Source: Allochromatium vinosum DSM 180 (lineage in GTDB: Bacteria > Pseudomonadota > Gammaproteobacteria > Chromatiales > Chromatiaceae). Taken from it: 64,000 bases of DNA. A program made the translations under genes and the position numbers. Location of the stretch: NCBI RefSeq assembly GCF_000025485.1, contig NC_013851.1, forward strand, positions 2,089,501 through 2,153,500, written 5' to 3'. Under the pieces are notes generated by a model. That model was not told the origin of the DNA and searched no databases. It worked only from the letters and a program-made list of their open reading frames with translations. Each line of letters begins with the position of its first letter. Positions within the stretch are counted from its first letter, which is position 1. This document shows positions 1-8,373 of this stretch, one piece after another.

Positions 1-677
1 GCGGCGGTGATGGCGCCGAAGTCGGCGAGTTCGCGAAAGATGCGCCCGCTCTCCTCGCTGATCAGCCCCACGGCCTGACTCTCGCGCGCCACGGATTCGA
101 GTTCCTTCGGGGCCAGATAGTGATGCGCCCCGCGCCCACGCTCGATCCCGACCCGGCGCAGCAGAAAGTTGCCCAGGAGATTGAGCGCGCGCGTCAGCGG
201 ATAGAGCAGCAGGCCGATCAGCAGCAGACTCGGCGTCACCCAGAGCGCCACGCGCAGGGCGTCGTTGAGCGCCAGCGCCTTGGGGATCATCTCGCCCAGC
301 ACGATGTGCAGATAGGTGATGGCGGCGATCGCCAGCACTGAGGCCAGACCATGCGCCGTCAGCAGCGCACCGCCGGCCGACAGTCCGGCCAGTGTCAGCC
401 AGTGCTCGAAATACAGCGCCAGACTGTGCTCGCCATACATGCCCAGCCCCAGGCTGGCGAAGGTGATGCCCAGTTGCGCCGTGGCCACGTAGCGGTCGAG
501 CCGGGCCGGATCGTCGAGCGTGTGCAGGAGACGCCGCGCCAGCCGGTCGCCGCCCTCGGCCCGCGCCGCCAGCACCGCGCGCGGGGCGCCGATGATGGCG
601 AACTCGGCGGCCACGAACAGGCCGTTGAGGGCGACCAGGATCAGGATCACCACCAGCATCCAGATGAACTCAAGCAT
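1..677 (-). CDS. CNNM/DUF21-domain membrane protein (CorC/hemolysin family), partial
   Basis: The gene starts at 677 and runs off the left edge, so only about 225 N-terminal residues are present. The start MLEFIWMLVVILILVALN leads into the DUF21/CNNM transmembrane domain, with the family signature FVAAEFAIIGA near residues 20-30 and HIVLGEMIPKALAL at about residue 130. This family is associated with magnesium/cobalt transport and is often misnamed hemolysin. The start overlaps the stop of the upstream paralogue by 8 bases (ATGCTTGA), so the two are translationally coupled. The CBS and CorC_HlyC domains expected at the C terminus lie outside the window. Confidence 0.9.
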   Translation of the reverse strand, partial: MLEFIWMLVVILILVALNGLFVAAEFAIIGAPRAVLAARAEGGDRLARRLLHTLDDPARLDRYVATAQLGITFASLGLGMYGEHSLALYFEHWLTLAGLSAGGALLTAHGLASVLAIAAITYLHIVLGEMIPKALALNDALRVALWVTPSLLLIGLLLYPLTRALNLLGNFLLRRVGIERGRGAHHYLAPKELESVARESQAVGLISEESGRIFRELADFGAITA

Positions 678-2013
678 CCGCGCCCTCCTCCGCCGCCGGC
701 TGGAGCCGGTCGATCAGCACGGATTCGATGGCCGCTCCATCCAGGCGCTCGATCTCGAACAGCAGGCCGTCGCTCCTGAGTGAACAGCGACCCTCGGGGA
801 TGGCGTCGAGCCGTTCCAGCAGCCAGCCGGCCAGGGTCTCGGCCTCGCCGCGTTCCCAGTCGCTCAGACCCTGGTTTGCCGCCCAGTCGATCACCTCGTC
901 GAGCGGCAGACGCCCAGGCAGACGCCAGCGTCCATCGGACAGGCGCACGGGTTTCAGGGCCGGATTGGATTTGAACTCGTCCGACAGCTCGCCGAGCAGC
1001 TCGCGGATGATATCCTCCAGGCTCAGCAGTCCTTCGAGATCGCCGTATTCGTCGACCAGGATCGCGATGCGGGCGCGCCGCTCGCGCATCTGGCCCAGGG
1101 CGCGGTCGATGGTCAGGCTGCTCGGCAGGGTCAGGAGCGGACGCACCAGGGCGCGCAGATCCTCCAGCCGGCCGCCCGCTGCGATGGCGATGGCCACGTC
1201 CTTGACGTGCAGATAACCGATGGGGTCGTCGAGCGAGCCCTCATGGACCAGCAGCCGGGTATAGGGGCTGGCGTCCAGGCGTTCCAGCAGTTCATCCAGG
1301 GGTGCGCTCAGGTCCAGGCCGACGATCCGCCGCCGTGGCACCATGAGCTGGCGCACCCGATGCCGCCCGAGTTGCAGCGCCTCGCGCAACCGCTCGCTCT
1401 CCCGGTCCTCCAGCAGCCCGCCGTCGCGGCTCTCGCGGATCAGCAGATCGATCTCCTCGGGCGCATGGATATGGCGATGGCTGGAGTCGGCGCTGACACC
1501 CAGACGCCGCAGAATCAGCGCGCCGCTCCCGTTGAGCAGCCGGATGAAGGGGGCGAACAGCGTCAATGACCAGCGCAACGGCCAGTAGGTGTAGAGCGCC
1601 GTGCCGACCGGATATTGTAGCGCGATGGTCTTGGGGATGAGCTCGCCCAGCACGACCTGCGTCGCCGTCAGGAACACCAGCGTGATGGTGGCCGCCAGGG
1701 CATGGGCGCTCAGCGGTTCGAGTCCGGTGTGCGTGTCCAGCAGGACGCCGAGCGCGATGCCGATCGTCGCCTGACCGAAGGCGCCCAGGATCAGACTGGA
1801 GAGCGTGATGCCGATCTGACAGGCGGCGATGTAGTGATCCAGACGCTGCGTGTCGCGCAGGATCTGTAGCACGGCCGCCGCTAGCCGATTGCCCTCTAGG
1901 GCGAGCTGTTCGACCCGTGTCGCACGCGCCCCGACGAGCGCGAACTCGGCCGCGACGTAGAGGGCATTGACGAGGATGAGGAAGACGACGATGAGTGGCG
2001 TCGCCAGGGTCAT
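670..2013 (-). CDS. CNNM/CorC family protein with DUF21, CBS pair and CorC_HlyC domains
   Basis: A 447-residue protein. An upstream in-frame extension exists, but I chose ATG at 2013 because GGAGG lies just upstream and MTLATPLIVVFLILVNALYV begins the first membrane helix. Residues 1-190 form the DUF21 membrane domain (FALVGARATR, VVLGELIPKTIAL). Two CBS repeats follow (MVPRRRIVGLDLS; RIAILVDEYGDLEGLLSLED), then a C-terminal CorC_HlyC domain (RWRLPGRLPLDEV). The probable role is divalent cation (Mg/Co) efflux or transport regulation in the inner membrane. It is a paralogue of the downstream gene that overlaps its end, and the tandem pair suggests a heteromeric or duplicated transporter. Confidence 0.9.
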   Translation of the reverse strand: MTLATPLIVVFLILVNALYVAAEFALVGARATRVEQLALEGNRLAAAVLQILRDTQRLDHYIAACQIGITLSSLILGAFGQATIGIALGVLLDTHTGLEPLSAHALAATITLVFLTATQVVLGELIPKTIALQYPVGTALYTYWPLRWSLTLFAPFIRLLNGSGALILRRLGVSADSSHRHIHAPEEIDLLIRESRDGGLLEDRESERLREALQLGRHRVRQLMVPRRRIVGLDLSAPLDELLERLDASPYTRLLVHEGSLDDPIGYLHVKDVAIAIAAGGRLEDLRALVRPLLTLPSSLTIDRALGQMRERRARIAILVDEYGDLEGLLSLEDIIRELLGELSDEFKSNPALKPVRLSDGRWRLPGRLPLDEVIDWAANQGLSDWERGEAETLAGWLLERLDAIPEGRCSLRSDGLLFEIERLDGAAIESVLIDRLQPAAEEGADA

Positions 2014-2174
2014 GGGAAACCCCTCCAGTCTGGCGAGCGCGGGGGAGCGATGAGCGTGGAAGGACTGTCGGGGTCGTCCGAGTCCTCGGAGGCCATCGGT
2101 GTTTGACATGCATTGGTTGGATTCATAGGCGCGGCAGTTTAACCGACGTGCTGACAGAGGTGAAAGCAGAGCCA

Positions 2175-2573
2175 ATGGACGAACCCATCGCAGTGGCCGT
2201 CGGCCTGGGCTGTCAGCACGGCGTGGCGCCGGCAAGTCTGGAGCAAGCCATCGAGGCGGCACTGAGTCCGCTCGGTGCGGTCGTGGTGGTCTGTCTGGCC
2301 AGCCACGCGCGCAAATCCGATGAACCCGCCTTGCTGGAGCTGGCGCGCCGACGCGGCTGGCCGTTGCGGTTCTATCCGGCCGAGGTGCTGGCCGGGGTCG
2401 CGGTTCCGACGCCCTCCGGGCGCGTGGCCGGCGAAGTCGGCGCCCCGAGCGTCGCGGAAGCCGCCGCGCGGCTGGCTGCGAGCGGTGGTGAGTTGCTGAT
2501 CGCCAAACAGATCCATCGCGGCGAGGACGGAAAGGCCGTGACGGTGGCCGTGGCGCGTCGGTCTCAGCGTTGA
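2175..2573 (+). CDS. cobE: CobE / CbiG C-terminal-domain-like cobalamin biosynthesis protein
   Basis: About 132 residues starting MDEPIAVAVGLGCQHGVAPA. The VGLGCQHG opening, the SDEPALLELARRRGWPLRFY segment and the SVAEAAA...GGELLIAKQ...VTVAVARR end match the single-domain CbiG C-terminal/CobE family. In full-length CbiG this domain accompanies the enzyme that opens the delta-lactone of cobalt-precorrin-5A; the exact role of stand-alone CobE is unsettled. The start is uncertain, since a GTG lies upstream and the ribosome binding site is weak. It stands apart from other cobalamin biosynthesis genes, although btuFCD and cobU lie about 3-6 kb away on the other strand. It converges on the NERD gene with a 10-base 3' overlap. 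Confidence 0.75.
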   Translation: MDEPIAVAVGLGCQHGVAPASLEQAIEAALSPLGAVVVVCLASHARKSDEPALLELARRRGWPLRFYPAEVLAGVAVPTPSGRVAGEVGAPSVAEAAARLAASGGELLIAKQIHRGEDGKAVTVAVARRSQR

Positions 2574-3361
2574 GCGTCGAATCGCAGTGATTCGGACCAG
2601 ACGCGCATCAGCCGCTCGACGAGTGTCGACCCGCTCGAACCAAGGTCGGCCATCCGGCTGAGTAGCGCCGGATCGCCGGACGACTGCTGGAGTCCGAACG
2701 CCGACACCGCCGCCAGGGCGAAGCAGACGCCGGCCGCCAGCCGGCGCCGATCCCAGCCATACCGTGCACGCAGTCCGCGCCGGTGCGCGCGACGGGCCTT
2801 GGCATCCTGTCTGATCGCCGGCTGCAACGCCTTCCAGGCACGGCGCAGCTTGGGCGACACCCGGCCGCGACGCCAGGGCGCCAGATCGGTTTCCAGCGTC
2901 GCCAGTTGCGACACGCCCTCCGGCAGCCCATGCGGAAAGCGCGCCGAATCCGTGAAGACCACCCGTTCCAGGATCGGCACGTCGAGTCCCAGTGCCTCGA
3001 CAGCCTTGACATGCGCGTAGTTCTGACGGCACGGATTCTGGAACGTCCGACGATCCTGATCGCGCTGCTGCACCCAGTGCCGGTCTTCGGGCTTGCCCAG
3101 GATCGTGCCGCGATAATGCTTGGTCTCGACCACCAGCAGCCCCTTGGGTGTGAGGGCGATATGGTCGATCTGGGTCAGACCGCCGCGCGCGGTCGGCAGG
3201 ATCACGTCATGGACGACGGCCGGGAACTGCCGTTCCAGGGCCGCTCCGACCAGACGCTCGCCGTCGCGACCGTACCCCTGGATCGCCCGCGCACGCCGCC
3301 AGAGCGCCAGACCCAGCCCCGCCAGCGCGATCGGGATCAGCCAGAGCAGCGCCGTCATCAA
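2564..3361 (-). CDS. NERD-domain (nuclease-related) membrane-anchored protein
   Basis: 265 residues. An N-terminal hydrophobic helix (LLWLIPIALAGLGLALW) anchors the protein. A NERD domain follows: GRDGERLVGAALERQFP, then TQIDHIALTPKGLLVVETKHYRG with the D...E...K residues of restriction-endonuclease-like folds. A basic segment and a second hydrophobic stretch (LAAGVCFALAAVSAFGL) come near the C terminus. NERD proteins are predicted DNA-processing nucleases, but the substrate is unknown. The ATG overlaps the stop of the upstream glycosidase gene by 4 bases, so the pair is an operon. Confidence 0.8.
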   Translation of the reverse strand: MMTALLWLIPIALAGLGLALWRRARAIQGYGRDGERLVGAALERQFPAVVHDVILPTARGGLTQIDHIALTPKGLLVVETKHYRGTILGKPEDRHWVQQRDQDRRTFQNPCRQNYAHVKAVEALGLDVPILERVVFTDSARFPHGLPEGVSQLATLETDLAPWRRGRVSPKLRRAWKALQPAIRQDAKARRAHRRGLRARYGWDRRRLAAGVCFALAAVSAFGLQQSSGDPALLSRMADLGSSGSTLVERLMRVWSESLRFDAQR

Positions 3362-4176
3362 CGCGCCCGCACGCCCACCAGATTGCGCACCGGACGGCGC
3401 GCGCGCAGATGGATCGGTTCCTGTCCGGCGCCGGGATCGAAGAGGAACCCGGTCGAGGTGCCGCCGTCGAGATTGAGTGCTCGCTCCACCGGCCAGGGCG
3501 CGAGCGCGCCGGGCGTGGCCAGCGCCTCGGCCAGTTCGGCGAGCGTCAGGCCATCGCGCGTGGCGCCCAAGACCCAGTGACGGCGCCAGTCGGTGGCGAT
3601 AAAAGTGCGACGGCTGACATCGTGCGTCGAGAGTCCGCGTACCGCGCGCCCCTGCTCGACCAGATAGGGGCCGGACTGCACCAGGGCGTCGATCCCAGGG
3701 CTTGACTGGAAACGCGCGCGCCGCTCCAGATGGATACCGCGCGCGTCGCCATAGAGCACACCGCTCAGGAGCTTGACCGTCTCGAAACGGTTGAGCCGCT
3801 CGCCCCCGGCGATGACCAGCCCGAGCGGCTGACCGTCGGCATGGAAGAAGCCGCCATTGACCGCCGCCAGCAGACCGGCGGCGCGCGTGTGCTCCGGCCA
3901 GTCCGAGGCCGACGCCAGATCCGGCCCCAGATCGAGCACGGCGAGCCGATAGCGGCGCGAGTCGAACAGCGCCAGATGCGCTCTGACGGTGCGGCCCGTC
4001 GACGACTCCAGGGTGCGCTCACTGTGGCTGATGGGGGCTTCGAGCGCGGGCCAGGGTTCACCCGTCACGGGTCGCCAGTCGGCGCGCGCGTAATCCTGAC
4101 CAATCCAAAACGCCAGCCAGAGCGTGAGGACGCTGAGCCGGATAAAGCGAGCAACAGGACTGATCGAAGCGGACAT
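3358..4176 (-). CDS. Phosphodiester glycosidase (NAGPA-domain) exported protein
   Basis: About 272 residues from the ATG at 4176; two further ATGs lie upstream in frame. The start MSASISPVARFIRL is followed by a hydrophobic stretch ending FWIGQDYARA, an apparent signal peptide, so the protein is probably periplasmic. The NAGPA (DUF2233) domain is shown by AAVNGGFFHADGQPLGLVI in the middle and ALNLDGGTSTGFLF near the C terminus, both hallmarks of the family. Members cleave GlcNAc-1-phosphodiesters or related phosphodiester-linked sugars; the substrate here is unknown. It is the first gene of a two-gene operon with the NERD protein and is divergent from fic. Confidence 0.8.
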   Translation of the reverse strand: MSASISPVARFIRLSVLTLWLAFWIGQDYARADWRPVTGEPWPALEAPISHSERTLESSTGRTVRAHLALFDSRRYRLAVLDLGPDLASASDWPEHTRAAGLLAAVNGGFFHADGQPLGLVIAGGERLNRFETVKLLSGVLYGDARGIHLERRARFQSSPGIDALVQSGPYLVEQGRAVRGLSTHDVSRRTFIATDWRRHWVLGATRDGLTLAELAEALATPGALAPWPVERALNLDGGTSTGFLFDPGAGQEPIHLRARRPVRNLVGVRAR

Positions 4177-4215
4177 ATGACAGGACTCAACCATGCTAGA
4201 ATCACAGCTCAAAAT

Positions 4216-4241
4216 ATTGATATATAAATCTTAATATCAAT
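4216..4241. repeat. Inverted repeat overlapping the fic start codon
   Basis: The arms ATTGATAT (4216-4223) and ATATCAAT (4234-4241) are perfectly complementary around a 10-base A/T-rich spacer. The right arm includes the first two bases of the fic ATG (4240). The stretch is much more AT-rich than its surroundings and lies in the 63-base divergent gap between fic and the glycosidase gene. A protein bound here would cover the fic start and probably the promoters of both genes. Operator function is inferred. Confidence 0.5.
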
Positions 4242-5466
4242 GAAAGAAGCGGATAAAAAAGCGGACACACCCATCCTGGACAGGGGTGAGTCCCTGGTCT
4301 TGATGGAACCGTTGCTGTTGCGCGAAGGTGCCAAGCGTCGCGGCGAGATCCTCGACCGAACGGTCGAACTCGCCCAAAAAGCGGCTGGTCTTCGGCGAGC
4401 CTTACCGGAAACTCTGCTCTCTTCACTGGCCACACTCGTGCGTGCCATGAACTGCTACTACAGCAACCTGATCGAGGGTCATAATACACACCCGGTCGAT
4501 ATCGAGCGAGCACTCAGAGCCGATTACAGCCGCGATCCTGAAACACGCGATTTACAGCGTGAGGCATGCGCGCATGTCGCCGTTCAGCAGTGGATCGATG
4601 AAGGAGGACTGCGGAAACGCGCGCTCACGTCCGATGGAATACGCGAGATCCACCGCCGGTTCTGTATAGAACTACCGGATGAGCTGCTTTGGACTCGGGA
4701 TCTGGATGGTGAGACGCGCGTCCGGGTCGAGCCTGGGCAGTGGCGTCATTGTGACGTGCGCGTCGGTCGTCATCTCGCGGTCAGTCCCGGTGCCGTGGTC
4801 CGTTTCCTGGATCGCTTCACGCAGGTCTATAACAATCTGGGGCGCACTGACACAATCCTGGCAGCGGCCTGTGCACATCACCGTCTGCTTTGGATCCATC
4901 CCTTCATCGACGGCAATGGTCGGGTCGCCCGTCTGATGTCCCATGCGGTGCTGGTCGAAACACTCGACAGCGGCGCGCTCTGGTCCGTGGCGCGGGGTCT
5001 GGCGCGCCATGTCGAGACCTACAAACAGCAGCTCGCGGCCTGCGACCTGCCGCGACGCAATGATCTCGATGGCCGGGGACATCTGAGCGAAGAGGCTCTG
5101 GCCGATTTCGCGGTGTTCTTCCTCGATCTCTGCATCGATCAGGTGGAGTTCATGGACGGCTTGATTCAGCCCGAGAGACTGCGCGAGCGAATCCGGCTCT
5201 GGGCACGGGACGCGATACAGCTCGGTCGTTTGCCCCCCAAGGCCGGTCTGGTGCTCGACGCGCTCCTGTATCGCGGCACCCTGCCGCGCGGCGAGGTGCC
5301 CGAACTCGTGGGCACGGGGGAGCGGCAGGCGAGACGGGTCGTCTCCGCGCTGATCGACGCGGGCGTCGTGACGGCCCAGACGAGCCGCGCCCCATTGGTG
5401 CTGGCGTTTCCGGCGCATCTGGCCGGTCGGTGGTTGCCGGGTTTGTTCCCGGAGTCGTCGGCCTGA
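4240..5466 (+). CDS. Fic family protein (putative AMP-transferase) with intact inhibitory helix and C-terminal winged helix
   Basis: 408 residues. The catalytic motif HPFIDGNGRVAR (residues 220-231) is complete, with the catalytic His, the phosphate-binding GNGR and Arg231. An N-terminal SNLIEG motif (residues 75-80) fits the (S/T)xxxE(G/N) inhibitory signature of class II Fic proteins, so the enzyme should be auto-inhibited through Glu79. The C terminus (about 320-390, GEVPELVGTGERQARRVVSALIDAGVV) looks like a winged helix-turn-helix, as in other long Fic proteins. The expected reaction is transfer of AMP from ATP to a hydroxyl group of a target protein; the target is unknown. It stands alone between a divergent operon and an IS remnant. 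Confidence 0.9.
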   Translation: MKEADKKADTPILDRGESLVLMEPLLLREGAKRRGEILDRTVELAQKAAGLRRALPETLLSSLATLVRAMNCYYSNLIEGHNTHPVDIERALRADYSRDPETRDLQREACAHVAVQQWIDEGGLRKRALTSDGIREIHRRFCIELPDELLWTRDLDGETRVRVEPGQWRHCDVRVGRHLAVSPGAVVRFLDRFTQVYNNLGRTDTILAAACAHHRLLWIHPFIDGNGRVARLMSHAVLVETLDSGALWSVARGLARHVETYKQQLAACDLPRRNDLDGRGHLSEEALADFAVFFLDLCIDQVEFMDGLIQPERLRERIRLWARDAIQLGRLPPKAGLVLDALLYRGTLPRGEVPELVGTGERQARRVVSALIDAGVVTAQTSRAPLVLAFPAHLAGRWLPGLFPESSA

Positions 5467-5467
5467 T

Positions 5468-5715
5468 TCACCGTTAGGAGGCAGCGGATCTGGGCGGCGG
5501 CCAGAAACGAAGCGGCGTTCTTGGCCTACCGGGTGGCAATTCCTCGCCAGCGTTTGAGCTGCAAGAAGGCGTTCTCGACCAGATGCCGATGACGGTAGAG
5601 TGCGGCATCATACGGGCGAGACACCGTGCAGTTCTTGCGCGGTGGAATCACCACCTGCATCCCCTGGCTCGTGGCATGCTCGATGATGGCCTCGCTGTCA
5701 TCCGTCATCCCCATA
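5468..5715 (-). pseudogene. IS5-family transposase C-terminal remnant with in-frame stop
   Basis: Reading leftward from about 5715, the peptide DDSEAIIEHATSQGMQVVIP, then PPRKN, YRHRHLVENAFLQLKRWRGI and ATR matches the C-terminal part of IS5-type DDE transposases (the RRHLVEN...LKRW...IATRYAKN block). A TAG at 5526-5528 falls where the family has Tyr. Beyond it the same frame continues AKNAASFLAAAQIRCL, the normal continuation, so this is a nonsense mutation in a decaying copy. The N-terminal two thirds are missing and no terminal inverted repeats were found. The fragment fills the gap between the 3' ends of fic and btuD and overlaps the last codons of btuD. Confidence 0.85.
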
Positions 5716-6498
5716 AGTTGTGTATGACCAGGGAACGATATAACTTTGGCCCTGATGTTTACCCATCACCGCGCCGATGCCATAAGCCAGACGCAGATGC
5801 TCCGCGCTCAAGACCGCCTCCACCGCGCCCGAAGCGACCGCGCGCCCTTGGTGCAGCAGCAGCAAGCGATCACAGAAGCGGCTCGCCAGCGTCAGATCGT
5901 GCAGAACCACGATGACGCTCGCGCCCTGATGCGCCTGGGCACGCAGCAGCCCCATGACTTCGAGCTGATGGCGCGGATCGAGCGCGGCGACCGGCTCGTC
6001 GGCGAGCAGCAGCGGTGCCTCGACCGCCAGCGCCCGTGCCAGCCGCACGCGCGCCCGTTCACCACCGGAGAGCGTATCGGACGCGCGCGCGCGCAGTGAC
6101 CAGACATCGGTTGCGCGCATTGCCGACTCGATGGCCTGCCGGTCGGCGTCACTCGCCCGCCCGGCTCCGCGCCACCAGCCGCCGCGATAGGGATGACGCC
6201 CGAGCGCGACCAGATCGGCGACCGAGATCGGCCACTGGACGCGATCGTCCTGGCTCAGATAGGCCAGCCGTCGCGCCCGCTCGCGTGCCGGGATCTGGTC
6301 CAGCGACTCACCGTGCAGCCGGATCGAACCCCGATAGGGCAACAACTGTGCGACCGCCTTGATGAGCGTACTCTTGCCGGCCCCATTGGGACCGATGAGT
6401 CCGACCAGCTCGCCGGCTCCGATCTCAAGCGACAGTTCATGCACCAGCGTCCGCCCGCCCTGCTGCACGGCCACATCGACAAGTTCGAGCCGGCTCAC
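5698..6498 (-). CDS. btuD: Cobalamin/heme-type ABC importer ATP-binding protein
   Basis: 266 residues from a GTG at 6498 that overlaps the btuC stop by 4 bases (GTGA). The start VSRLELVDVAVQQGG is correct, because the long in-frame extension upstream is only the shadow of btuC. Walker A is GPNGAGKST, the signature is LSGGERARVRLARAL, Walker B is PLLLADEP, and the H-loop is VIVVLHDLTLA. The protein powers uptake of a corrinoid (or another metal chelate) through BtuC. The last few residues (about SYTTYGDDG) appear to be read from IS-derived DNA, so the native C terminus may have been replaced. Confidence 0.88.
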   Translation of the reverse strand: MSRLELVDVAVQQGGRTLVHELSLEIGAGELVGLIGPNGAGKSTLIKAVAQLLPYRGSIRLHGESLDQIPARERARRLAYLSQDDRVQWPISVADLVALGRHPYRGGWWRGAGRASDADRQAIESAMRATDVWSLRARASDTLSGGERARVRLARALAVEAPLLLADEPVAALDPRHQLEVMGLLRAQAHQGASVIVVLHDLTLASRFCDRLLLLHQGRAVASGAVEAVLSAEHLRLAYGIGAVMGKHQGQSYIVPWSYTTYGDDG

Positions 6499-7472
6499 AG
6501 CAGATCCCTCCGCGAGCGCAGCACCAGCGCCAGGAAGAAGGGCGCACCGATCAGCGCCGTCACCACGCCGAGCATCGGCTCGCGCCCGGTCTCGGGCAGA
6601 CGCAGTGCGATATCGGCCGCGAGCACCAGTACTGCCCCGCCCAGCGCGCTCGCCGGCAACAGCGACCCCGGCCGGAAGCCGACGAACCGGCGCAGCAGAT
6701 GCGGCACCACCAACCCGACGAAACCGATGGCGCCCGTGATGGCCACGGTCGCGCCGACACTCAGCGCCGACCCCAGGATGACGAGCGTGCGCAGACGCCC
6801 CAGATCGACTCCCAGACTGCTGGCCTCGGCCTCGCCGAGCGCCAGCGCGTCGAGCGAGGGCGCGCACCACAGCAGCAGGGCCAGCCCCAGCAGCACGAAG
6901 GGCAGACAGAGCCAGACATCGTCGAAACTGCGGTCGCTGATCGAGCCGAGCAGCCAGAGCACGATGTCCTGCGCATCGCTCGGATTGGGCGCGAGATTGA
7001 GCGCCAGCGAGGTCAGGGCGCCAGCCAGCGAGGACAGCGCCACTCCGGCCAGGATCAGGGTCAGGTTGTTCGAGCCGGCGCGCGTCAGCGCCTGGAGCAC
7101 CAGGGTCGCCAGCAGGGCAAAGAACATGGCTGCCGCCGGCAGCACCCAGGGACTGATCAGCGCCAGCCCGAAATAGAGCGTCAGCACCGCCCCCAGGCTG
7201 GCGCTCGCCGAGATCCCGAGCAGCCCCGGCTCGGCGAGCGGATTGCGCAGCAGCCCCTGGAGCGCCGCGCCCGAGGCGCCGAGCGAGAGGCCGACCAGCC
7301 AGGCCAGCGCCACGCGCGGCAACCGGATCTCATACACGATCACCTGATGGGTCTCGGGTCCGGTGCCGAGCAGGCCGGCGATCACCTCGCCGGCACTGAG
7401 CGGCGCCTCGCCGAATCCGAGCGAGAGCAGACTGAGCAGCGAGAGCGTGAGTAACAGGAAAAGGTTGAGCAT
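6495..7472 (-). CDS. btuC: FecCD/BtuC-type ABC importer permease
   Basis: 325 residues starting MLNLFLLLTLSLLSLLSLGF; the ATG at 7472 lies one base after the upstream btuF stop. It has about ten membrane segments and the family motifs RLPRVALAWLVGLSLGASGA and GAIGFVGLVVPHLLRRF. The permease subunit carries corrinoids or iron chelates across the inner membrane. The adjacent cobU argues for a cobalamin or cobinamide substrate. It is coupled to btuF upstream and btuD downstream. Confidence 0.88.
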   Translation of the reverse strand: MLNLFLLLTLSLLSLLSLGFGEAPLSAGEVIAGLLGTGPETHQVIVYEIRLPRVALAWLVGLSLGASGAALQGLLRNPLAEPGLLGISASASLGAVLTLYFGLALISPWVLPAAAMFFALLATLVLQALTRAGSNNLTLILAGVALSSLAGALTSLALNLAPNPSDAQDIVLWLLGSISDRSFDDVWLCLPFVLLGLALLLWCAPSLDALALGEAEASSLGVDLGRLRTLVILGSALSVGATVAITGAIGFVGLVVPHLLRRFVGFRPGSLLPASALGGAVLVLAADIALRLPETGREPMLGVVTALIGAPFFLALVLRSRRDLL

Positions 7473-7473
7473 G

Positions 7474-8373
7474 TCAGGGTGATGGTGTCCGGGATCGGGT
7501 CTGTTCGATGTCGGCGAGTTGCTCGCTGAGTCGCTCGGCGACATCGAGCAGTTCCAGTCCGCCGCAACCCCAGGCATGGCCCGGAAGTCCGATCACTGGG
7601 GTACGCTCCAGGAGCGAACGAAGCAGCGGATGACGGCCATAGGCCGAACGTGCCGGCGACTGGGCCTGATCGAAATAGCCGAGCAGGAAGACATCGGGCG
7701 GGGTGCTCGCCAGACGTTCGAGCGGAAAGCGGCCCCAGCCTTTGATGCCCTGTTCGGCGGCCAGATTGCGCAGACCGAGCCGCGTGATCAGGTCATCGAC
7801 ATAGGTGCCCGGCCCCGCCGTGCCGCCGCTCGGACGCAGATAGAGCAGGCGTGGCGCCTGTTCGTGCCCGGACCGGGCCAGCGCCTGCATCCGGCGCTCG
7901 AACGCATCGGCCAGCGCCGCGCCGGCCTCGGCACGCCCGATGCGCGCGGCGATGGTGCGCGCGGTCTGGAGCGCATCGTTCCACCCCTTGGGATAGGGCA
8001 AGGCGACGACTTCGATCCCCTGCCCGGCCAGCCGTTCGGCGTGACGCCGCCCCATCCAGCCCTGATAGACGAGCGCGATGTCGGGTTTGAAATACAGCAG
8101 ATCCTCCACGCCGCCCCGGTTGGCCGGATAGGCACGCGCCCGGTCGGCGATGGACGACAGACGCGGATCCTGGCTCTGGCGCGAGACCGAACGAATCTGC
8201 GCCGGGTCGGCGATCCGCAGCAGCAGCAGATCGGCGCAGAGGTTGGTGCTCATGACGCTCGGACGCGCCACATCGTCCAGCGCCGGCGCCGGAGAGACGC
8301 AGAGCGCGAGGCAGACCCACAGCCAGGAGGCATGACGACCGAACGGAACGCGTCCCATGATGCCGGACACCAC
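7474..8373 (-). CDS. btuF: Periplasmic corrinoid-binding protein of the Btu ABC importer
   Basis: Up to 299 residues. The GTG at 8373 abuts the cobU stop; an ATG at 8358 is an alternative and gives MGRVPFGRHASWLWVCLALC, a clear signal peptide. The mature part is a class III solute-binding protein (MSTNLCADLLLLRIADPAQI, VEDLLYFKPDIALVYQGW, DVFLLGYFDQ). The substrate is probably cobalamin or a precursor, judged from the company of btuC, btuD and cobU; sequence alone does not exclude a siderophore or heme. No outer-membrane receptor gene (btuB) is in the window. Confidence 0.8.
   Translation of the reverse strand: MVSGIMGRVPFGRHASWLWVCLALCVSPAPALDDVARPSVMSTNLCADLLLLRIADPAQIRSVSRQSQDPRLSSIADRARAYPANRGGVEDLLYFKPDIALVYQGWMGRRHAERLAGQGIEVVALPYPKGWNDALQTARTIAARIGRAEAGAALADAFERRMQALARSGHEQAPRLLYLRPSGGTAGPGTYVDDLITRLGLRNLAAEQGIKGWGRFPLERLASTPPDVFLLGYFDQAQSPARSAYGRHPLLRSLLERTPVIGLPGHAWGCGGLELLDVAERLSEQLADIEQTRSRTPSP

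Noticed and set aside
6499-6870. A 124-residue N-terminal extension of btuD
   Set aside because: It is an out-of-frame image of btuC; the GTG overlapping the btuC stop is the logical start.
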